64,000 nt of DNA from Orrella marina (GTDB taxonomy: Bacteria > Pseudomonadota > Gammaproteobacteria > Burkholderiales > Burkholderiaceae_B): positions 1,550,001 through 1,614,000 of the forward strand of contig NZ_CP028901.1 of NCBI RefSeq assembly GCF_003058465.1. The letters are read 5' to 3'. The translations under genes and the position numbers were made by a program. The notes under the pieces were generated by a model. That model was given only the letters and a program-made list of their open reading frames with translations. It ran no database searches and was not told where the DNA came from. This document shows positions 20,616-31,641 of the stretch, one piece after another (within the stretch, counting starts at the first letter, position 1; each line of letters opens with the position of its first letter).

Positions 20616-21251
20616 TCAGGCACCTGAGGTTTCAATTTTCAGTTGGACGATGCTGATGAGCGGATTGGCTGCCCCCAGCAACTCTAGAGCACGCCCCCAC
20701 TGCGCTTTCGCTGCCTTGACATCACCCTTGGCCAGCAACACATCGCCACGACGATCCGCAAAAACCCCTTCAAATGAGGGTGGTGGCTCATCCAGCAAAG
20801 CGAGTGCGTCATCAAATTTTTTCTGATCCATCAGCAAACCAGCCAGACGCAGGCGTGCGATCGGCGCAAACGCCTCATGCTCACTGCGTGCCAGCCAGGC
20901 AAGCGCCGCCTCGGCCCCGGCATTATTACCGTCACGCGCCAGAGCATCTCCAGCCACGAGAGCAGCCCGGGCTGCATAGTCGGTTGCGGGAAAGTCAGAC
21001 TGCAAGGTTGTCATAGCGGCCTGCACCCTGTTGACAGACTCCGGCGAATCCATCTGGGTCGAAGCCTTTTGCAGCGCTTCGAAGTAACCCCTGGCCTGAG
21101 TCGCCTGATGGTTTTGATACCAGTTCCATCCCTGCCAGCCAAGAACAACTGCCAGAGCCAATGACAGGAGCAGCAAGGTCAACGTGCCGTACTTGCTCCA
21201 CCAGGCTTTCAACTGTTCAATTTGTTCCTGCTCTTCCAGATCGTATGCCAT
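20616..21251 (-). CDS. yfgM: YfgM-family TPR protein, ancillary SecYEG subunit
   Basis: A 211-residue protein starting MAYDLEEQEQIEQLKAWWSKYG, with a single membrane anchor (TLTLLLLSLALAVVLGWQG) and a periplasmic TPR-like helical domain (RGYFEALQKASTQM; AALVAGDALARDGNNAGAEA; RGDVLLAKGDVKAAKAQWGR). In E. coli YfgM works with PpiD at the Sec translocon and affects periplasmic chaperone traffic. It sits between hisS and bamB as usual. Confidence 0.92.
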   Translation of the reverse strand: MAYDLEEQEQIEQLKAWWSKYGTLTLLLLSLALAVVLGWQGWNWYQNHQATQARGYFEALQKASTQMDSPESVNRVQAAMTTLQSDFPATDYAARAALVAGDALARDGNNAGAEAALAWLARSEHEAFAPIARLRLAGLLMDQKKFDDALALLDEPPPSFEGVFADRRGDVLLAKGDVKAAKAQWGRALELLGAANPLISIVQLKIETSGA

Positions 21252-21359
21252 GCACTTGAACCTTATCTAATTCACTATTTCTGCAAATCTTGTTCGGCCC
21301 TTTTTGTCCAAACAAGATATTCATGTATTGAAGTCCTGGTCTGACCAGACCACATGCCC

Positions 21360-22655
21360 TCAACCGATAATCTGCCTTTGAAGATACGCCGGCACATCAG
21401 CAAACCATACGCTTGCCTGATCGCCCTGTATCGCCTCGCCCGCACGGCGCAACGTCTTGACTGACGCCTGACCTGACTCGATTTCCGACTCGCCTAGAAT
21501 AACCGCAATTGCAGCCTGGCTGTGATCCGCTCTGCGCATCTGGGCCTTGAAGCTGCCAGACCCCGCATGAACAATGACTCGCATACCCGCATCCCTGATA
21601 GCTTCACCAAGACGCAACGCCTGCGTCAACGCTGAATCCCCTTGGTGTACGACGTAGACATCACACTGAGGAGGTGCCCCCAGTTCCTGTGACTGCGACC
21701 ACAGGTCGACCAGGCGTTCGAGTCCAATAGCGAAACCAACAGCCGGTGCCGGCTTTCCGCCAAGCAAAGATATCAGATCGTCGTAGCGCCCGCCTCCACA
21801 AACCGTTGCCTGGGCACCGAGTCGATCTGTCACCCATTCGAAAACCGTCAGATTGTAATAATCGAGCCCGCGAACCATTCTAGGATTGACCCGATAGGCA
21901 ATCCCTGCATCGTCAAGACGATCACAAATGCTCTTGAAGTGCGCCCTTGACTCTTTGCCCAGAAAATCAAACAGCCTTGGCGCTGCGTTGGCCATTTCCT
22001 GCATGGCAGGATTCTTCGTATCAAGTACACGCAGAGGATTGGAATACATACGACGCAGACCGTCCTCGTCCAGCGTATCCTTGTGCGCTTCCAGATGAGC
22101 AATCAGCGCTGTCCGATGAGCCTGTCGTTCAGAAAGCTGACCAAGCGTGTTCAACTCCAGTTCGATACCATCAATACCCAGCATGCGCCAAAGACGCGCG
22201 GTCATCAGAATCATCTCGACATCGATATCTGGTCCGGCAAATCCCAGACCTTCCACGTCAAGCTGATGAAACTGGCGATAGCGTCCGCGCTGTGGTCGCT
22301 CATGCCTGAAAACAGGTCCAATGCTATAGATACGCTGAGGGCGTTCGTACAGGAGGTTATGCTCGATCGACGCCCGCACCACACCCGCCGTGAACTCGGG
22401 GCGCAATGTGAGCGACTCACCGTTAAGCGAATCGGTGAACGTGTACATCTCTTTCTCGACGATATCAGTGACCTCACCGATACCGCGTGTAAAAAGACGC
22501 GTGTGCTCCAGCACCGGGACCCGCATATTGCGATAGCCGTAAAGATGCAGCCACTTCTGCAAGGTCAACTCAAGCGCTTCCCACTGATGCGACACATCAG
22601 GAAGCAAGTCATTCATGCCACGAATGGCGGATACTTTCTTGAAACTTTCTGTCAT
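21360..22655 (-). CDS. hisS: Histidyl-tRNA synthetase HisS
   Basis: A 431-residue class II synthetase. It begins with [13 protein letters not shown]; motif 2 is [16 protein letters not shown], and the HisRS-specific ATP/histidine motifs are [14 protein letters not shown] and [16 protein letters not shown] with [10 protein letters not shown] (motif 3). The C-terminal anticodon-binding domain begins near [13 protein letters not shown]. It charges tRNA-His. It is 108 bp upstream of yfgM and 225 bp downstream of ispG, in the conserved ispG-hisS-yfgM-bamB order. Confidence 0.97.
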   Translation of the reverse strand: MTESFKKVSAIRGMNDLLPDVSHQWEALELTLQKWLHLYGYRNMRVPVLEHTRLFTRGIGEVTDIVEKEMYTFTDSLNGESLTLRPEFTAGVVRASIEHNLLYERPQRIYSIGPVFRHERPQRGRYRQFHQLDVEGLGFAGPDIDVEMILMTARLWRMLGIDGIELELNTLGQLSERQAHRTALIAHLEAHKDTLDEDGLRRMYSNPLRVLDTKNPAMQEMANAAPRLFDFLGKESRAHFKSICDRLDDAGIAYRVNPRMVRGLDYYNLTVFEWVTDRLGAQATVCGGGRYDDLISLLGGKPAPAVGFAIGLERLVDLWSQSQELGAPPQCDVYVVHQGDSALTQALRLGEAIRDAGMRVIVHAGSGSFKAQMRRADHSQAAIAVILGESEIESGQASVKTLRRAGEAIQGDQASVWFADVPAYLQRQIIG

Positions 22656-22880
22656 CCTAATATACGGAAACGCTCGCCACTATCGCCTGGCGGCAGGTGA
22701 TGCAAAGGCTCAGCCTACCCAGTATTCCCGTATCTCCTTTCAAAATATCTTTCTGTTTGAAACTCGAACCAAAACTGCTCTGTTCGCGCCAGGTGTCTGC
22801 ACACACAAAAGATCGGGCTTGTCATGCACATCTACCCACGTCGATGGAACCAAGTCGGCCGCCTTCAGCCTGAGAGCGTC

Positions 22881-24158
22881 TTAGGCGTTGGCCTTTGACC
22901 CATATCGCCGCTGAACATAGTCCTGGACAATTGCCTGAAATTCCTGGGCAATTCCATCCCCTTTGAGCGTTACAGTTCTGACGCCATCCACGAATACGGG
23001 TGCCGCCGGCATCTCGCCAGTTCCTGGCAGGCTGATACCGATATCAGCGTGACGGCTCTCGCCAGGTCCGTTGACCACACATCCCATCACGGCCACATTC
23101 ATGCTCTCAACCCCCGGATACTTAGAACGCCAGACGGGCATCTGCACACGCAGATAACTCTGAATCTGATCGGCAAGCTCCTGAAAAAATGAGCTACTCG
23201 TGCGACCACAGCCAGGACATGCAATCACCATCGGTGTAAAAGCCCGCAACCCCATGGTCTGCAGTATTTCCTGAGCAACAACCACCTCACGGCAGCGGTC
23301 TCCGCCTGGCTCCGGTGTCAAAGAGATCCGAATCGTATCTCCAATACCTTCTTGCAAGAGCACGCTTAAAGCGGCCGTGGATGCCACAATTCCCTTAGAT
23401 CCCATTCCGGCCTCGGTCAGACCGAGATGCAATGGGTAGTCACATCGGCTTGAAAGTTCGCGGTAAACAGCAATCAGGTCCTGAACATGACTAACCTTGC
23501 ATGAGAGCACGATCGCGTTGCCAGGTAGCCCGAGTTCCTCGGCACGCTGCGCATTGTTGATCGCCGAGACGACCAAAGCCTCTCGCATCACTGCCTGCGC
23601 ATCACGTGGTCTGGACAAACCACTGTTCTCATCCATCATGCGTGCCAGCAGTTCCTGATCAAGACTTCCCCAGTTCACCCCGATCCGGACTGGTTTATCC
23701 CAGCGGCAGGCTACCTCGATCATTTGCGCAAAATTGTCGTCGCGTCGCTTACCTCCACCCATATTGCCAGGATTGATACGATACTTTGACAAGGCCTGCG
23801 CGCACTCGGGGTACTGGGTCAGTAATTTATGTCCGTTGAAATGAAAATCCCCACAGAGAGGAACACTTACACCCATTCTGTCGAGTTGGTCGCGAATGAC
23901 AGGAACCTCTCTTGCAGCCTCTGGCGAATTAACCGTGATGCGAACGATCTCCGATCCGGCCAGCGCAAGCTCCTTAACCTGTATCGCAGTTGCAATGGCG
24001 TCGGCAGTATCCGTATTCGTCATCGACTGCACGACCACAGGCGAATCACCCCCAATCTGCACACGATGGTCACCCCACTCACATGTGACGGAACGGGTCT
24101 TTCTACGCGATGCTGGCCCAACAACGGTGTCGTGGCTGTTTGCGATCAAGCCTGTCAT
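22881..24158 (-). CDS. ispG: 4-hydroxy-3-methylbut-2-en-1-yl diphosphate synthase IspG
   Basis: The 425-residue iron-sulfur enzyme of the MEP isoprenoid pathway, converting MEcPP to HMBPP. A TIM-barrel half has [16 protein letters not shown] and [13 protein letters not shown]. The cluster ligands are in [18 protein letters not shown] and [18 protein letters not shown], giving the C-x2-C and C positions of the family. The start overlaps the rodZ stop by 4 bases (ATGA), showing translational coupling. A short Gly/Ser/Arg-rich N-terminal extension precedes the barrel, as in other betaproteobacteria. Confidence 0.97.
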   Translation of the reverse strand: MTGLIANSHDTVVGPASRRKTRSVTCEWGDHRVQIGGDSPVVVQSMTNTDTADAIATAIQVKELALAGSEIVRITVNSPEAAREVPVIRDQLDRMGVSVPLCGDFHFNGHKLLTQYPECAQALSKYRINPGNMGGGKRRDDNFAQMIEVACRWDKPVRIGVNWGSLDQELLARMMDENSGLSRPRDAQAVMREALVVSAINNAQRAEELGLPGNAIVLSCKVSHVQDLIAVYRELSSRCDYPLHLGLTEAGMGSKGIVASTAALSVLLQEGIGDTIRISLTPEPGGDRCREVVVAQEILQTMGLRAFTPMVIACPGCGRTSSSFFQELADQIQSYLRVQMPVWRSKYPGVESMNVAVMGCVVNGPGESRHADIGISLPGTGEMPAAPVFVDGVRTVTLKGDGIAQEFQAIVQDYVQRRYGSKANA

Positions 24159-24649
24159 TCAAATAATCCTCTCACCCACTCTGGCAGCATTGTCCGGGGC
24201 AGGATGCCCTGCCAGATTGCGATAGCAAGCACCACCACCACCACCAGGATAATGATCAGCATCCAGGGCCATGACCGGTGAGACTCCACCTGCTCCATCG
24301 TCATACCCAGGCCAGGGCCTGACGAGTGCTGACGGGCAATCGTGGAACCACCTCGCACATCCTGTTTCGGCAACAAAGGCTCGATGGACATCATGTCCAC
24401 ACCGAGCAGACGACTATAATTCTTGGCCAGCGTTCTCAGCCCAATGCCATTCGGAAGCGCATCCCACTGTCCGTTCTCAAATGCTTCGACCTGTCGGGGT
24501 GCAAACTTTAGCCGGGCTGAAACATCTTCGAGACTCAGGCCCCTGGACTGGCGGATGGCTTTGAGTGCCGCCAACGCGTTGCCAGGTACTTCCGACATCG
24601 GCTCAGATGCCACCTTTAAAGGATTCTCGAGCTCACCCTGGTCGCTCAT
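24155..24649 (-). CDS. rodZ: RodZ-like helix-turn-helix membrane protein
   Basis: A 164-residue protein with a Cro/CI-type helix-turn-helix ([20 protein letters not shown], then [20 protein letters not shown]) and one membrane segment near residues 132-150 ([19 protein letters not shown]). The periplasmic part is only about 15 residues, so the DUF4115 domain of E. coli RodZ is missing; short forms like this are usual in this group. RodZ links MreB filaments to the cell wall elongation machinery. ATG 24649 is chosen because GGAGAAG precedes it; the frame is open further upstream inside rlmN but without family sequence. It overlaps rlmN by 4 bases and ispG by 4 bases. Confidence 0.88.
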   Translation of the reverse strand: MSDQGELENPLKVASEPMSEVPGNALAALKAIRQSRGLSLEDVSARLKFAPRQVEAFENGQWDALPNGIGLRTLAKNYSRLLGVDMMSIEPLLPKQDVRGGSTIARQHSSGPGLGMTMEQVESHRSWPWMLIIILVVVVVLAIAIWQGILPRTMLPEWVRGLFE

Positions 24650-25827
24650 GAAGACTTCTCCACCATACGAATCGGTTGTAAACCAGCCGCAGCCAGACGT
24701 TTCTCGGCAAGTCGCGTGCGGTCTTTCACTTCTCCGGCAAGCTGACCGCAAGCTGCGTCAATATCATCGCCACGTGTCTTGCGAACAGTTGTCACCACAC
24801 CAGCAGACTGCAGGCGATCAGCAAACTCTCTTACTCTGGACAGAGGAGAGCGACGCAATCCGGACTGCGGAAACGGATTGAAGGGTATCAAATTCAGTTT
24901 GCATGACACTTGTCTGGAGATTTCAATCAGTTGCTCGGCATGCTCGGGCTGATCATTGACTCCGTCAAGCATCACATACTCAAATGTAATGAAATCACGC
25001 GGCGCATGCACAAGATAATTACGACAGGACTCAAGCAGATCCACCAAGGGATACTTTCTGTTCAAAGGAACGAGTCGATCACGAAGCTCATCATTTGGCG
25101 CGTGCAATGAAACAGCCAGAGCAACCGGGCAGTCAAGTGCCAGTCGATCCATCATAGGGACAACTCCGGAGGTCGACACAGTCACTCGGCGCCGTGAAAG
25201 CCCCCAGGCGTTGTCCGCCAGCATCAGACGCAGAGCACCGAGCACGGCGTCGTAATTGAGCAGAGGCTCTCCCATGCCCATGAACACAACATTGGTGATG
25301 ATGCGTGGATCCGGAGAGCCCGAACCACCGTCCTCATCCTGATTGATGCCTGCCTGCAGACGCGTGACCGCTCCGGTGGCTGACAATTCATGTCGCGCCC
25401 ACCAGAGCTGACCAATGATTTCTGCGGTCGTCAAGTTACGGTTGAAACCCTGATGACCAGTGGAGCAAAACGGGCAGGCTACAGTACAACCTGCCTGACT
25501 CGATATGCAAAGGGTACCGCGGTCATCCTCAGGGATAAAAACCGTCTCCACTGCATTCGCCTGTCCGACATCAAAGAGCCATTTGCGAGTCGAATCAGTA
25601 GAGACATGACGTGACACCACCGACGGAGCCTGAATCACACACTGTTCTTGCAATCTGGCTCGGAATGCCTTGGCCAGATCGGTCATCTGGTCAAACTCGG
25701 ACACCCCCCGCTGGTGAATCCAGCGCAAGAGCTGGCGAGCCCTGAACGGCTTGTCGCCCCACTGAGCCACCATCTCGGCCAGTCTGGCTGAATCCATCCC
25801 CATCAGGTTGATTGGTTGCGTCGACAT
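24646..25827 (-). CDS. rlmN: Dual-specificity 23S rRNA/tRNA methyltransferase RlmN
   Basis: A 393-residue radical SAM enzyme that methylates C2 of A2503 in 23S rRNA and A37 in some tRNAs. The cluster motif is [11 protein letters not shown] (C-x3-C-x2-C), [17 protein letters not shown] is the SAM-binding GEP-type motif, and the C-terminal AACGQLAGE supplies the methyl-carrying cysteine. An insertion of about 15 residues rich in D, E, G and S sits before the GMGEPL motif. It starts 94 bp after ndk and overlaps rodZ, giving the conserved ndk-rlmN-rodZ order; the pilW/pilF gene found here in some relatives is absent. Confidence 0.97.
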   Translation of the reverse strand: MSTQPINLMGMDSARLAEMVAQWGDKPFRARQLLRWIHQRGVSEFDQMTDLAKAFRARLQEQCVIQAPSVVSRHVSTDSTRKWLFDVGQANAVETVFIPEDDRGTLCISSQAGCTVACPFCSTGHQGFNRNLTTAEIIGQLWWARHELSATGAVTRLQAGINQDEDGGSGSPDPRIITNVVFMGMGEPLLNYDAVLGALRLMLADNAWGLSRRRVTVSTSGVVPMMDRLALDCPVALAVSLHAPNDELRDRLVPLNRKYPLVDLLESCRNYLVHAPRDFITFEYVMLDGVNDQPEHAEQLIEISRQVSCKLNLIPFNPFPQSGLRRSPLSRVREFADRLQSAGVVTTVRKTRGDDIDAACGQLAGEVKDRTRLAEKRLAAAGLQPIRMVEKSS

Positions 25828-25921
25828 GAGGCTTTCCGGTTTGACTTTTAAAGAATGTAGGGTGCTGGACGGTATTGATTTTCCCTATCGCACCCTGCTT
25901 GCTGAAAAGGCAATAGCCAGA

Positions 25922-26347
25922 TCAACGGCTGTGAATATTCATTTCCGGGAAGAAAAAGGCGATCTCGTTACGAGCAGTTTCGGGGGCATCAGAACCGTGT
26001 ACGGCGTTGGCATCAATGCTATCCGCAAAATCGGCACGAATCGTACCCTTGTCAGCCTTCTTTGGATCTGTTGCTCCCATCAGGTCGCGATTTTTCTGGA
26101 TGGCCGACTCCCCTTCCAGAGCCTGCACAAAAACAGGGCCGGAGACCATGAAATCAACCAGATCTTTGAAGAAAGGACGCTCTTTGTGCACAGCATAGAA
26201 ACGCTCTGCATCTTCACGCGAAAGCTGCATCATGCGCGCGGCAATCACCTTCAAACCAGCCTGCTCAAAGCGGCTGACAATCTGGCCGATCACGTTCTTT
26301 GCTACTGCATCGGGCTTAATGATCGACAATGTACGTTCAACTGACAT
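25922..26347 (-). CDS. ndk: Nucleoside diphosphate kinase Ndk
   Basis: A 141-residue kinase that keeps NTP and dNTP pools balanced. It starts [20 protein letters not shown], and the active histidine is in NAVHGSD at residue 117. Length and sequence match the family. It heads the minus-strand housekeeping block; the divergent 250 bp to valS should hold promoters for both. Confidence 0.97.
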   Translation of the reverse strand: MSVERTLSIIKPDAVAKNVIGQIVSRFEQAGLKVIAARMMQLSREDAERFYAVHKERPFFKDLVDFMVSGPVFVQALEGESAIQKNRDLMGATDPKKADKGTIRADFADSIDANAVHGSDAPETARNEIAFFFPEMNIHSR

Positions 26348-26598
26348 CAGAAACTCCTAAAGGGCACCAGTAATTCCCAATAAAAACAGGGACTTTTAAA
26401 AATTAAAGTTAGCCGAAGATTCTAACATGACCGAGATCGGCCCAGCACCTTAAAATAGAGGATTAATCGCTCGTCACAAACCTGCCCGCAAGAAAGGTGT
26501 TGCCGCAAGCAATAGTGCGATCCACTGACCTTTTCTTGCATACAACTGGAGTGGCGCTCCTGTGATCGACCAGACACTCTGACCATAGTTGCATTTCA

Positions 26599-29490
26599 AT
26601 GACCAATAAACCCGATACACCCGACCAGGACTTACCCAAGAGTTTCGAACCCGCGCAGATTGAATCCTACTGGTACCCACGCTGGGAGCAGGCGGGATAC
26701 TTTCAGGCAGGCAGGCATGTCGATAGCACACACGCCGGACAAGCTCCCTACGTGATTCAGTTCCCTCCACCAAACGTGACAGGAACATTGCACATGGGGC
26801 ATGCTTTCAATCAGACGATCATGGACGGCCTGATTCGGTACCACCGCATGCGAGGACATGACACAGTGTTTGTACCTGGCACGGATCACGCGGGAATTGC
26901 CACCCAGATCGTCGTCGAGCGACAACTTGACGCACAGAAAGTCTCCCGCCACGACCTCGGTCGGGAAAAGTTTGTCGAGAAAGTCTGGCAATGGAAAGAG
27001 CAGTCAGGTGGCACGATCACCAGCCAGGTTCGTCGACTCGGGGCTTCAGCGGACTGGCCACGCGAATACTTCACGATGGACGCGCGGATGTCTGTCGGGG
27101 TAGTCGAGACCTTTGTCCGTCTGTACGAAGAGGAACTGATCTATCGTGGCAAGCGGCTGGTGAACTGGGACCCTGTGTTGCTGACAGCTGTATCGGACCT
27201 GGAAGTTCAGATGGTCGAGACCCAGGGATCGCTCTGGCATGTTGAATACCCGTTTGTAGAAGGCCCACAAACAATCCACCAGGACGGAGAAAAGGTCAAG
27301 CTACGTGGACTGACAATCGCCACGACGCGCCCTGAGACGATGCTCGCAGATGGCGCACTGTGCGTTCATCCCCTGGACGATCGGTATCAGCACTTGATCG
27401 GACGCATGGTCGATCTGCCTTTGTGCGATCGCCAGATTCCGATCATCGCAGATGAGTTTGTTGACCCGGAGTTCGGGACCGGTGTGGTCAAAATCACTGG
27501 CGCCCACGACTTCAATGACTATCAGTGCGCGCTTCGCCATGGACTTGCGTTGATCGAGATTTTTACCCCGGATGCGCATATCAACGAGAACGGACCCGAG
27601 GCGTTTCGAGGAATGGAGCGCTTCGAAGCTCGCAAGGCAGTGGTTGCCGCGCTGAAGGAGCAAGGCTATCTGATCAAGGTTGATCCTCACACCATGATGC
27701 AGCCCAGAGGAGATCGCACCGGCGTGGTATTGGAGCCGATGCTCACAGATCAGTGGTTCGTTGCAATGAGCAAACCCGCTCCAAGCGGAAGCATGCATCC
27801 GGGACGCAGCATCACCGAGGTGGCGCTTGATGTCGTGGAGAACAGCCAGATTCAGTTTTACCCATCCAACTGGACTAGTACATATAACCAGTGGCTGGAA
27901 AATATCCAGGACTGGTGCATTTCAAGACAACTTTGGTGGGGCCATCAGATTCCGGCTTGGTACGCAGATGATGGACGGGTGTTTGTAGCACGCGACGAAG
28001 ATCAGGCTTACCGAAAAGCCAGGGATGGAGGCTACACCGGCAAGCTTGTCCGCGACCCGGATGTTCTTGACACCTGGTTTTCCTCAGCGCTGGTGCCATT
28101 CACCACCTTCGGCTGGCCAGAGTCCACACCGGATCTTGAGAAATACCTGCCATCGAGCGTTCTGGTCACAGGATTTGACATCATATTCTTCTGGGTGGCC
28201 AGAATGGTCATGATGACCACCCACCTGACGGGCAAGGTGCCCTTCCGGCATGTCTACGTGCACGGACTCATTCGGGACGCCGACGGCCAGAAGATGAGCA
28301 AATCCAAAGGCAACACACTTGATCCGGTTGACCTGATTGATGGAATCGGGCTTGAAGACCTTGTTGCCAAACGCACGTATGGACTGATGAATCCCAAGCA
28401 AGCCAGCTCCATCGAAGAGGCAACACGGAAACATTACCCGGATGGAATCCCTTCGTTTGGAACAGATGCACTGCGATTTACCATGGCTGCCTACGCATCT
28501 CTCGGCCGCAACATTAATTTCGACCTCAAGCGCTGCGAAGGCTATCGCAACTTCTGCAACAAACTCTGGAATGCCGCTCGCTTCGTGCTTATGCACACAC
28601 AGGACAAACACGAGTCTGGCACGGAAGTCAACATCTCCGGTCTACCGGAACAATGGATCCTTTCTCGCCTGCAACAGGTCAAGACCCAGGTAGAAAAGGG
28701 ATTCGCCGACTACCGGTTTGACAACATTGCAAACGCGCTTTATCACTTTGTCTGGGACGAGTACTGCGACTGGTATCTGGAGCTCGCAAAAGTCCAGCTT
28801 CAGTCTGATGACCCAAAGGTACGAGCAGGATGCCGACAGACCCTGATCGAAGTACTGGAAGAGATTCTCCTGTTGTTACATCCAATCACACCTTTCATTA
28901 CAGAAGAGCTCTGGCAAAAAATCTCGCTAGTGACTGGGACCCGCAACCCCGGCGAACAAACCAGCGTCAGCGTTCAACCCTTCCCTGTGCCACAGATCGA
29001 CCGCATTTCTGAACAGGCAGAGAAGGCATTTGAATCACTCAAATCCGAGATAGAAGCCATTCGTGCATTACGCAGCGAAATGCAGCTATCTCCAGCCCAG
29101 AGGGTGCCTCTGTACGCTGAAGGGTCCATGGAAATCTTGCAAACCCATGCGCCGTACCTGGCGTTCATGGGCAAGCTTTCCGAGGTGGAAGTTGTTGACG
29201 CATTACCGCAAGATCAAGGAGCACCTGTCCAAGTCGTTGGAGAAACTCGGCTAATGCTGAAAGTCGAAATTGATGTTCAGGCGGAACTTGCCAGACTGGA
29301 CAAAGAGATCGCAAGGCTTGAGAATGAAATTGCCAAGGCAAATGGCAAACTTGGCAATCCATCGTTCGTGCAACGTGCGCCAACCCACGTCGTCGAACAG
29401 GAAAGGCAACGTGTGGCGAACTTCACTCAAACGCTGGAAAACGTCAGACAGCAGAGAGTCCGACTGGCCGAAAACAGCCCGTCGAACTGA
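26599..29490 (+). CDS. valS: Valyl-tRNA synthetase ValS
   Basis: A 963-residue class I synthetase. The HIGH-type motif is [13 protein letters not shown] (HMGH near residues 65-68) and the KMSKS motif is [10 protein letters not shown] near residues 564-568. The editing (CP1) domain carries [33 protein letters not shown] follows, and the C-terminal coiled coil ([20 protein letters not shown]) binds the tRNA. It is the only plus-strand gene between 3 and 31 kb and has its own promoter region; it converges on trmD with a shared hairpin between them. Confidence 0.97.
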   Translation: MTNKPDTPDQDLPKSFEPAQIESYWYPRWEQAGYFQAGRHVDSTHAGQAPYVIQFPPPNVTGTLHMGHAFNQTIMDGLIRYHRMRGHDTVFVPGTDHAGIATQIVVERQLDAQKVSRHDLGREKFVEKVWQWKEQSGGTITSQVRRLGASADWPREYFTMDARMSVGVVETFVRLYEEELIYRGKRLVNWDPVLLTAVSDLEVQMVETQGSLWHVEYPFVEGPQTIHQDGEKVKLRGLTIATTRPETMLADGALCVHPLDDRYQHLIGRMVDLPLCDRQIPIIADEFVDPEFGTGVVKITGAHDFNDYQCALRHGLALIEIFTPDAHINENGPEAFRGMERFEARKAVVAALKEQGYLIKVDPHTMMQPRGDRTGVVLEPMLTDQWFVAMSKPAPSGSMHPGRSITEVALDVVENSQIQFYPSNWTSTYNQWLENIQDWCISRQLWWGHQIPAWYADDGRVFVARDEDQAYRKARDGGYTGKLVRDPDVLDTWFSSALVPFTTFGWPESTPDLEKYLPSSVLVTGFDIIFFWVARMVMMTTHLTGKVPFRHVYVHGLIRDADGQKMSKSKGNTLDPVDLIDGIGLEDLVAKRTYGLMNPKQASSIEEATRKHYPDGIPSFGTDALRFTMAAYASLGRNINFDLKRCEGYRNFCNKLWNAARFVLMHTQDKHESGTEVNISGLPEQWILSRLQQVKTQVEKGFADYRFDNIANALYHFVWDEYCDWYLELAKVQLQSDDPKVRAGCRQTLIEVLEEILLLLHPITPFITEELWQKISLVTGTRNPGEQTSVSVQPFPVPQIDRISEQAEKAFESLKSEIEAIRALRSEMQLSPAQRVPLYAEGSMEILQTHAPYLAFMGKLSEVEVVDALPQDQGAPVQVVGETRLMLKVEIDVQAELARLDKEIARLENEIAKANGKLGNPSFVQRAPTHVVEQERQRVANFTQTLENVRQQRVRLAENSPSN

Positions 29491-29507
29491 TTTCTGCCTT
29501 TAAAGCA

Positions 29508-29534
29508 CATCCGGGTGGCGCTGGCACCCGGATG
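29508..29534. terminator. Hairpin between convergent valS and trmD
   Basis: A perfect 10-bp stem (CATCCGGGTG/CACCCGGATG) with a 7-base loop, 17 bp after the valS stop. The stem is symmetric enough to act in both directions, though neither side has a strong U-tract. Confidence 0.6.
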
Positions 29535-29682
29535 GCATTCCTATAGGAAAAACCGGGCGCACTTGCGCTGTTTCTCACGCGCCAATCTCACACCCAGACT
29601 TCTTATGCCCATCCTGTTTGCAAGATGACGCAACATAGTTAAGCAGTTCCAGCATAGTCAGGGGGTCGGCGTTTCGAGTAAG

Positions 29683-30444
29683 TCACGACTCATGGTTCTG
29701 AAACATACCGCGCAAGAACGCCTCATCGGTATCGGAAAGGAGTTTTTTCTCACGCGCTGTTTTAATAAGATCAGGTCGGTTGAGTTGGGTCAGTCTAAGT
29801 GATTGCTCGCGCCTCCACTGACGTATCCGAGCATGATGCCCGGACATCAACACCTCTGGCACACGATCACCACCGAGCACCTCGGGGCGAGTGTAGTGAG
29901 GACAATCAAGTAATCCATCCAGAGCCTCCTGAAAGGAGTCCTGACCGTGCGAATCTCCTTGATTCAATGCACCGGGAAGCAGGCGAATGGCAGCATCAAG
30001 CATCGCGACAAGCGCGGGCTCACCACCTGACAATACAAAATCCCCAAGGGACCACTGATCATCAACAAAACGATCGATGAAGCGCTGATCGATTCCCTCG
30101 TAACGTCCACAAACAAAAATCGCACCAGAGGACTCTGCGAGCTCCGAAGCAACGGATTGAGTAAATCGTTTGCCCCCGGGCGCCATCAGAATTACTTTTG
30201 CCGAATCAGCGCGTGACTCGCGGGCAGCGAGCAAAGCATCAGTCAACGGTGAGGCTAGCATGACCATGCCAGGACCCCCACCATAGGATCGATCGTCTAT
30301 CGTCCGATGCACATCATGAACAAAATTGCGAGGATTCCACGCGTGCAAAGACCACAAGGCTCGGTCCGCTGCACGAGACGTCACACCCAGACGGGTCAAT
30401 ACATCGAAGTACTCTGGGAACAGAGTCAGAACATCTATTCGCAT
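29683..30444 (-). CDS. trmD: tRNA (guanine-N1)-methyltransferase TrmD
   Basis: A 253-residue SPOUT methyltransferase that makes m1G37 in tRNA. It starts [14 protein letters not shown]; knot residues are in [34 protein letters not shown] and [18 protein letters not shown], followed by [20 protein letters not shown]. It starts 6 bp after rimM. The rplS gene that normally completes rpsP-rimM-trmD-rplS is absent: the strand ends here against convergent valS. Confidence 0.97.
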   Translation of the reverse strand: MRIDVLTLFPEYFDVLTRLGVTSRAADRALWSLHAWNPRNFVHDVHRTIDDRSYGGGPGMVMLASPLTDALLAARESRADSAKVILMAPGGKRFTQSVASELAESSGAIFVCGRYEGIDQRFIDRFVDDQWSLGDFVLSGGEPALVAMLDAAIRLLPGALNQGDSHGQDSFQEALDGLLDCPHYTRPEVLGGDRVPEVLMSGHHARIRQWRREQSLRLTQLNRPDLIKTAREKKLLSDTDEAFLRGMFQNHES

Positions 30445-30450
30445 CGAAGA

Positions 30451-31266
30451 CTAAAAGTCCGCTGGCCAGTCAACCATGATGCGCTTTCGTTCCAGATCAA
30501 CGGACAAAACGTGAGCAGCAACAAATGGTATGAGCGTATGGATGGGCTTGCCACGTGCATTGAGATCAGGCACCCATTGACCGCCGGCGCCAGGCTTTTG
30601 CCGCAGAACCGAAAGCAAGGGATGCGCAGGATTGTCCTCAATCTGATCCACGACTCCAATGCGTAAGGAGGGTTGATCAGACGGAAGTGTGACTGGCGGC
30701 TCAGAAGAGTCGACACTATCAGACCCTATCGACGCGTCTTGCTCGAGAGAAATGCTGGACCTTCCTGGCTGATCGCCTGAATCGGCAGGCTGGTTACCCG
30801 CGTCTGTCGAGTAAACCTCACACCCGACAAGATCTACCCAGTAATACTCACCGGCATCAGGTTCGGGGAAGTCCTTTCTGGACACCCAGACAGATGATCC
30901 TTTCAGCGCATGGGCTTGATCACGATCAACAAGCCCTTTGAGACAAGCTAGCCACGTGGATCCATGAACCTTGCTCCAGACAACTCGGTGGGGAACAACA
31001 GGGCCAAGAGGCATCTCACCCGAGCGATGGGCATCGCGATCGGCAGACACACGCAAGGCCTGTTCCAGCGCCTTCTGAGGCGCGCTGACCCACCAGGTCC
31101 GGACCGAATCCAGAACCGTGGAGTCTGCAGAAAACGGTTGCAACTTAACCCAGCCACGAACCCCATGAGCACCCGCAACACGAGCGACTTCGACAAGGTC
31201 TGCAGGCGGGTCATATTGCGCCTCGTGAGATTGAGGCGATTTAGATTGCGCTCGCGAGTCAGTCAT
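30451..31266 (-). CDS. rimM: 16S rRNA processing protein RimM with an acidic internal insertion
   Basis: A 271-residue RimM, well above the usual 165-200. The N-terminal barrel starts VEVARVAGAHGVRGWVKLQP and the PRC-barrel begins at GEYYWVDLVGCEVYS. The PRC strand then breaks off for about 50 residues of low-complexity, D/S/Q/P/E-rich sequence (about residues 158-207) before resuming with LRIGVVDQIEDNPAHPLLSV. The end (TLIPFVAAHVLSVDLERKRIMVDWP) is conserved. RimM binds S19 and helps mature the 30S head. The insertion falls in the loop between the PRC domain's first strand pair and does not break conserved motifs, so function is probably kept. Confidence 0.95.
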   Translation of the reverse strand: MTDSRAQSKSPQSHEAQYDPPADLVEVARVAGAHGVRGWVKLQPFSADSTVLDSVRTWWVSAPQKALEQALRVSADRDAHRSGEMPLGPVVPHRVVWSKVHGSTWLACLKGLVDRDQAHALKGSSVWVSRKDFPEPDAGEYYWVDLVGCEVYSTDAGNQPADSGDQPGRSSISLEQDASIGSDSVDSSEPPVTLPSDQPSLRIGVVDQIEDNPAHPLLSVLRQKPGAGGQWVPDLNARGKPIHTLIPFVAAHVLSVDLERKRIMVDWPADF

Positions 31267-31313
31267 ACCGAAGGAGCAACAATCTTTAGGCTTTCAATTT
31301 CCACGAACACCCG

Positions 31314-31574
31314 TCAAACGGCCGCGGTCACCTTGCCGGCGTACTGCTTGGCCAAACGAGCCACTGCGGGCGACATTTGAGCACCTACGCCTTTCCAGTA
31401 CTCGAGACGATCTATCGCGATACGCAGACCCTCTTCGCCTTCGTTGGCGACTGGATTATAGAAACCGACGCGCTCAATAAAGCGACCATCGCGACGATCA
31501 CGCGAGTCAGTTGCAACGATACTGTAGAACGGGCGCTTCTTGGAGCCGCCGCGTGCCATACGAATCACCACCAT
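31314..31574 (-). CDS. rpsP: 30S ribosomal protein S16
   Basis: An 86-residue protein starting [20 protein letters not shown], with [16 protein letters not shown] following, the exact family layout. It is the first gene of rpsP-rimM-trmD. An insertion sequence lies only 67 bp upstream of the start codon, so the operon's promoter has to be within that short stretch or come from the element. Confidence 0.97.
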   Translation of the reverse strand: MVVIRMARGGSKKRPFYSIVATDSRDRRDGRFIERVGFYNPVANEGEEGLRIAIDRLEYWKGVGAQMSPAVARLAKQYAGKVTAAV

Positions 31575-31627
31575 AGGTAATCCCTTTTAAATAAGTGAAG
31601 ATAATCAAATGTAGAACCAAGCCCAAG

Positions 31628-31636
31628 ATTCTAGCA
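31628..31636 (-). promoter_or_regulatory. Candidate extended -10 element for rpsP at the IS junction
   Basis: The minus strand reads TGCTAGAAT, an extended -10 (TGn then TAGAAT, five of six matches to TATAAT). It lies about 54 bp before the rpsP ATG. Its upstream edge overlaps the target-site duplication, so the original -35 region has been replaced by insertion-sequence DNA. Extended -10 promoters can work with a poor -35. Confidence 0.4.
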
Positions 31637-31641
31637 TGAAT

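Noticed and set aside
25859..25896. Inverted repeat AGGGTGC/GCACCCT after ndk as a terminator
   Set aside because: The 24-base loop is long, the stem short and there is no U-tract; the downstream rlmN is likely co-transcribed.
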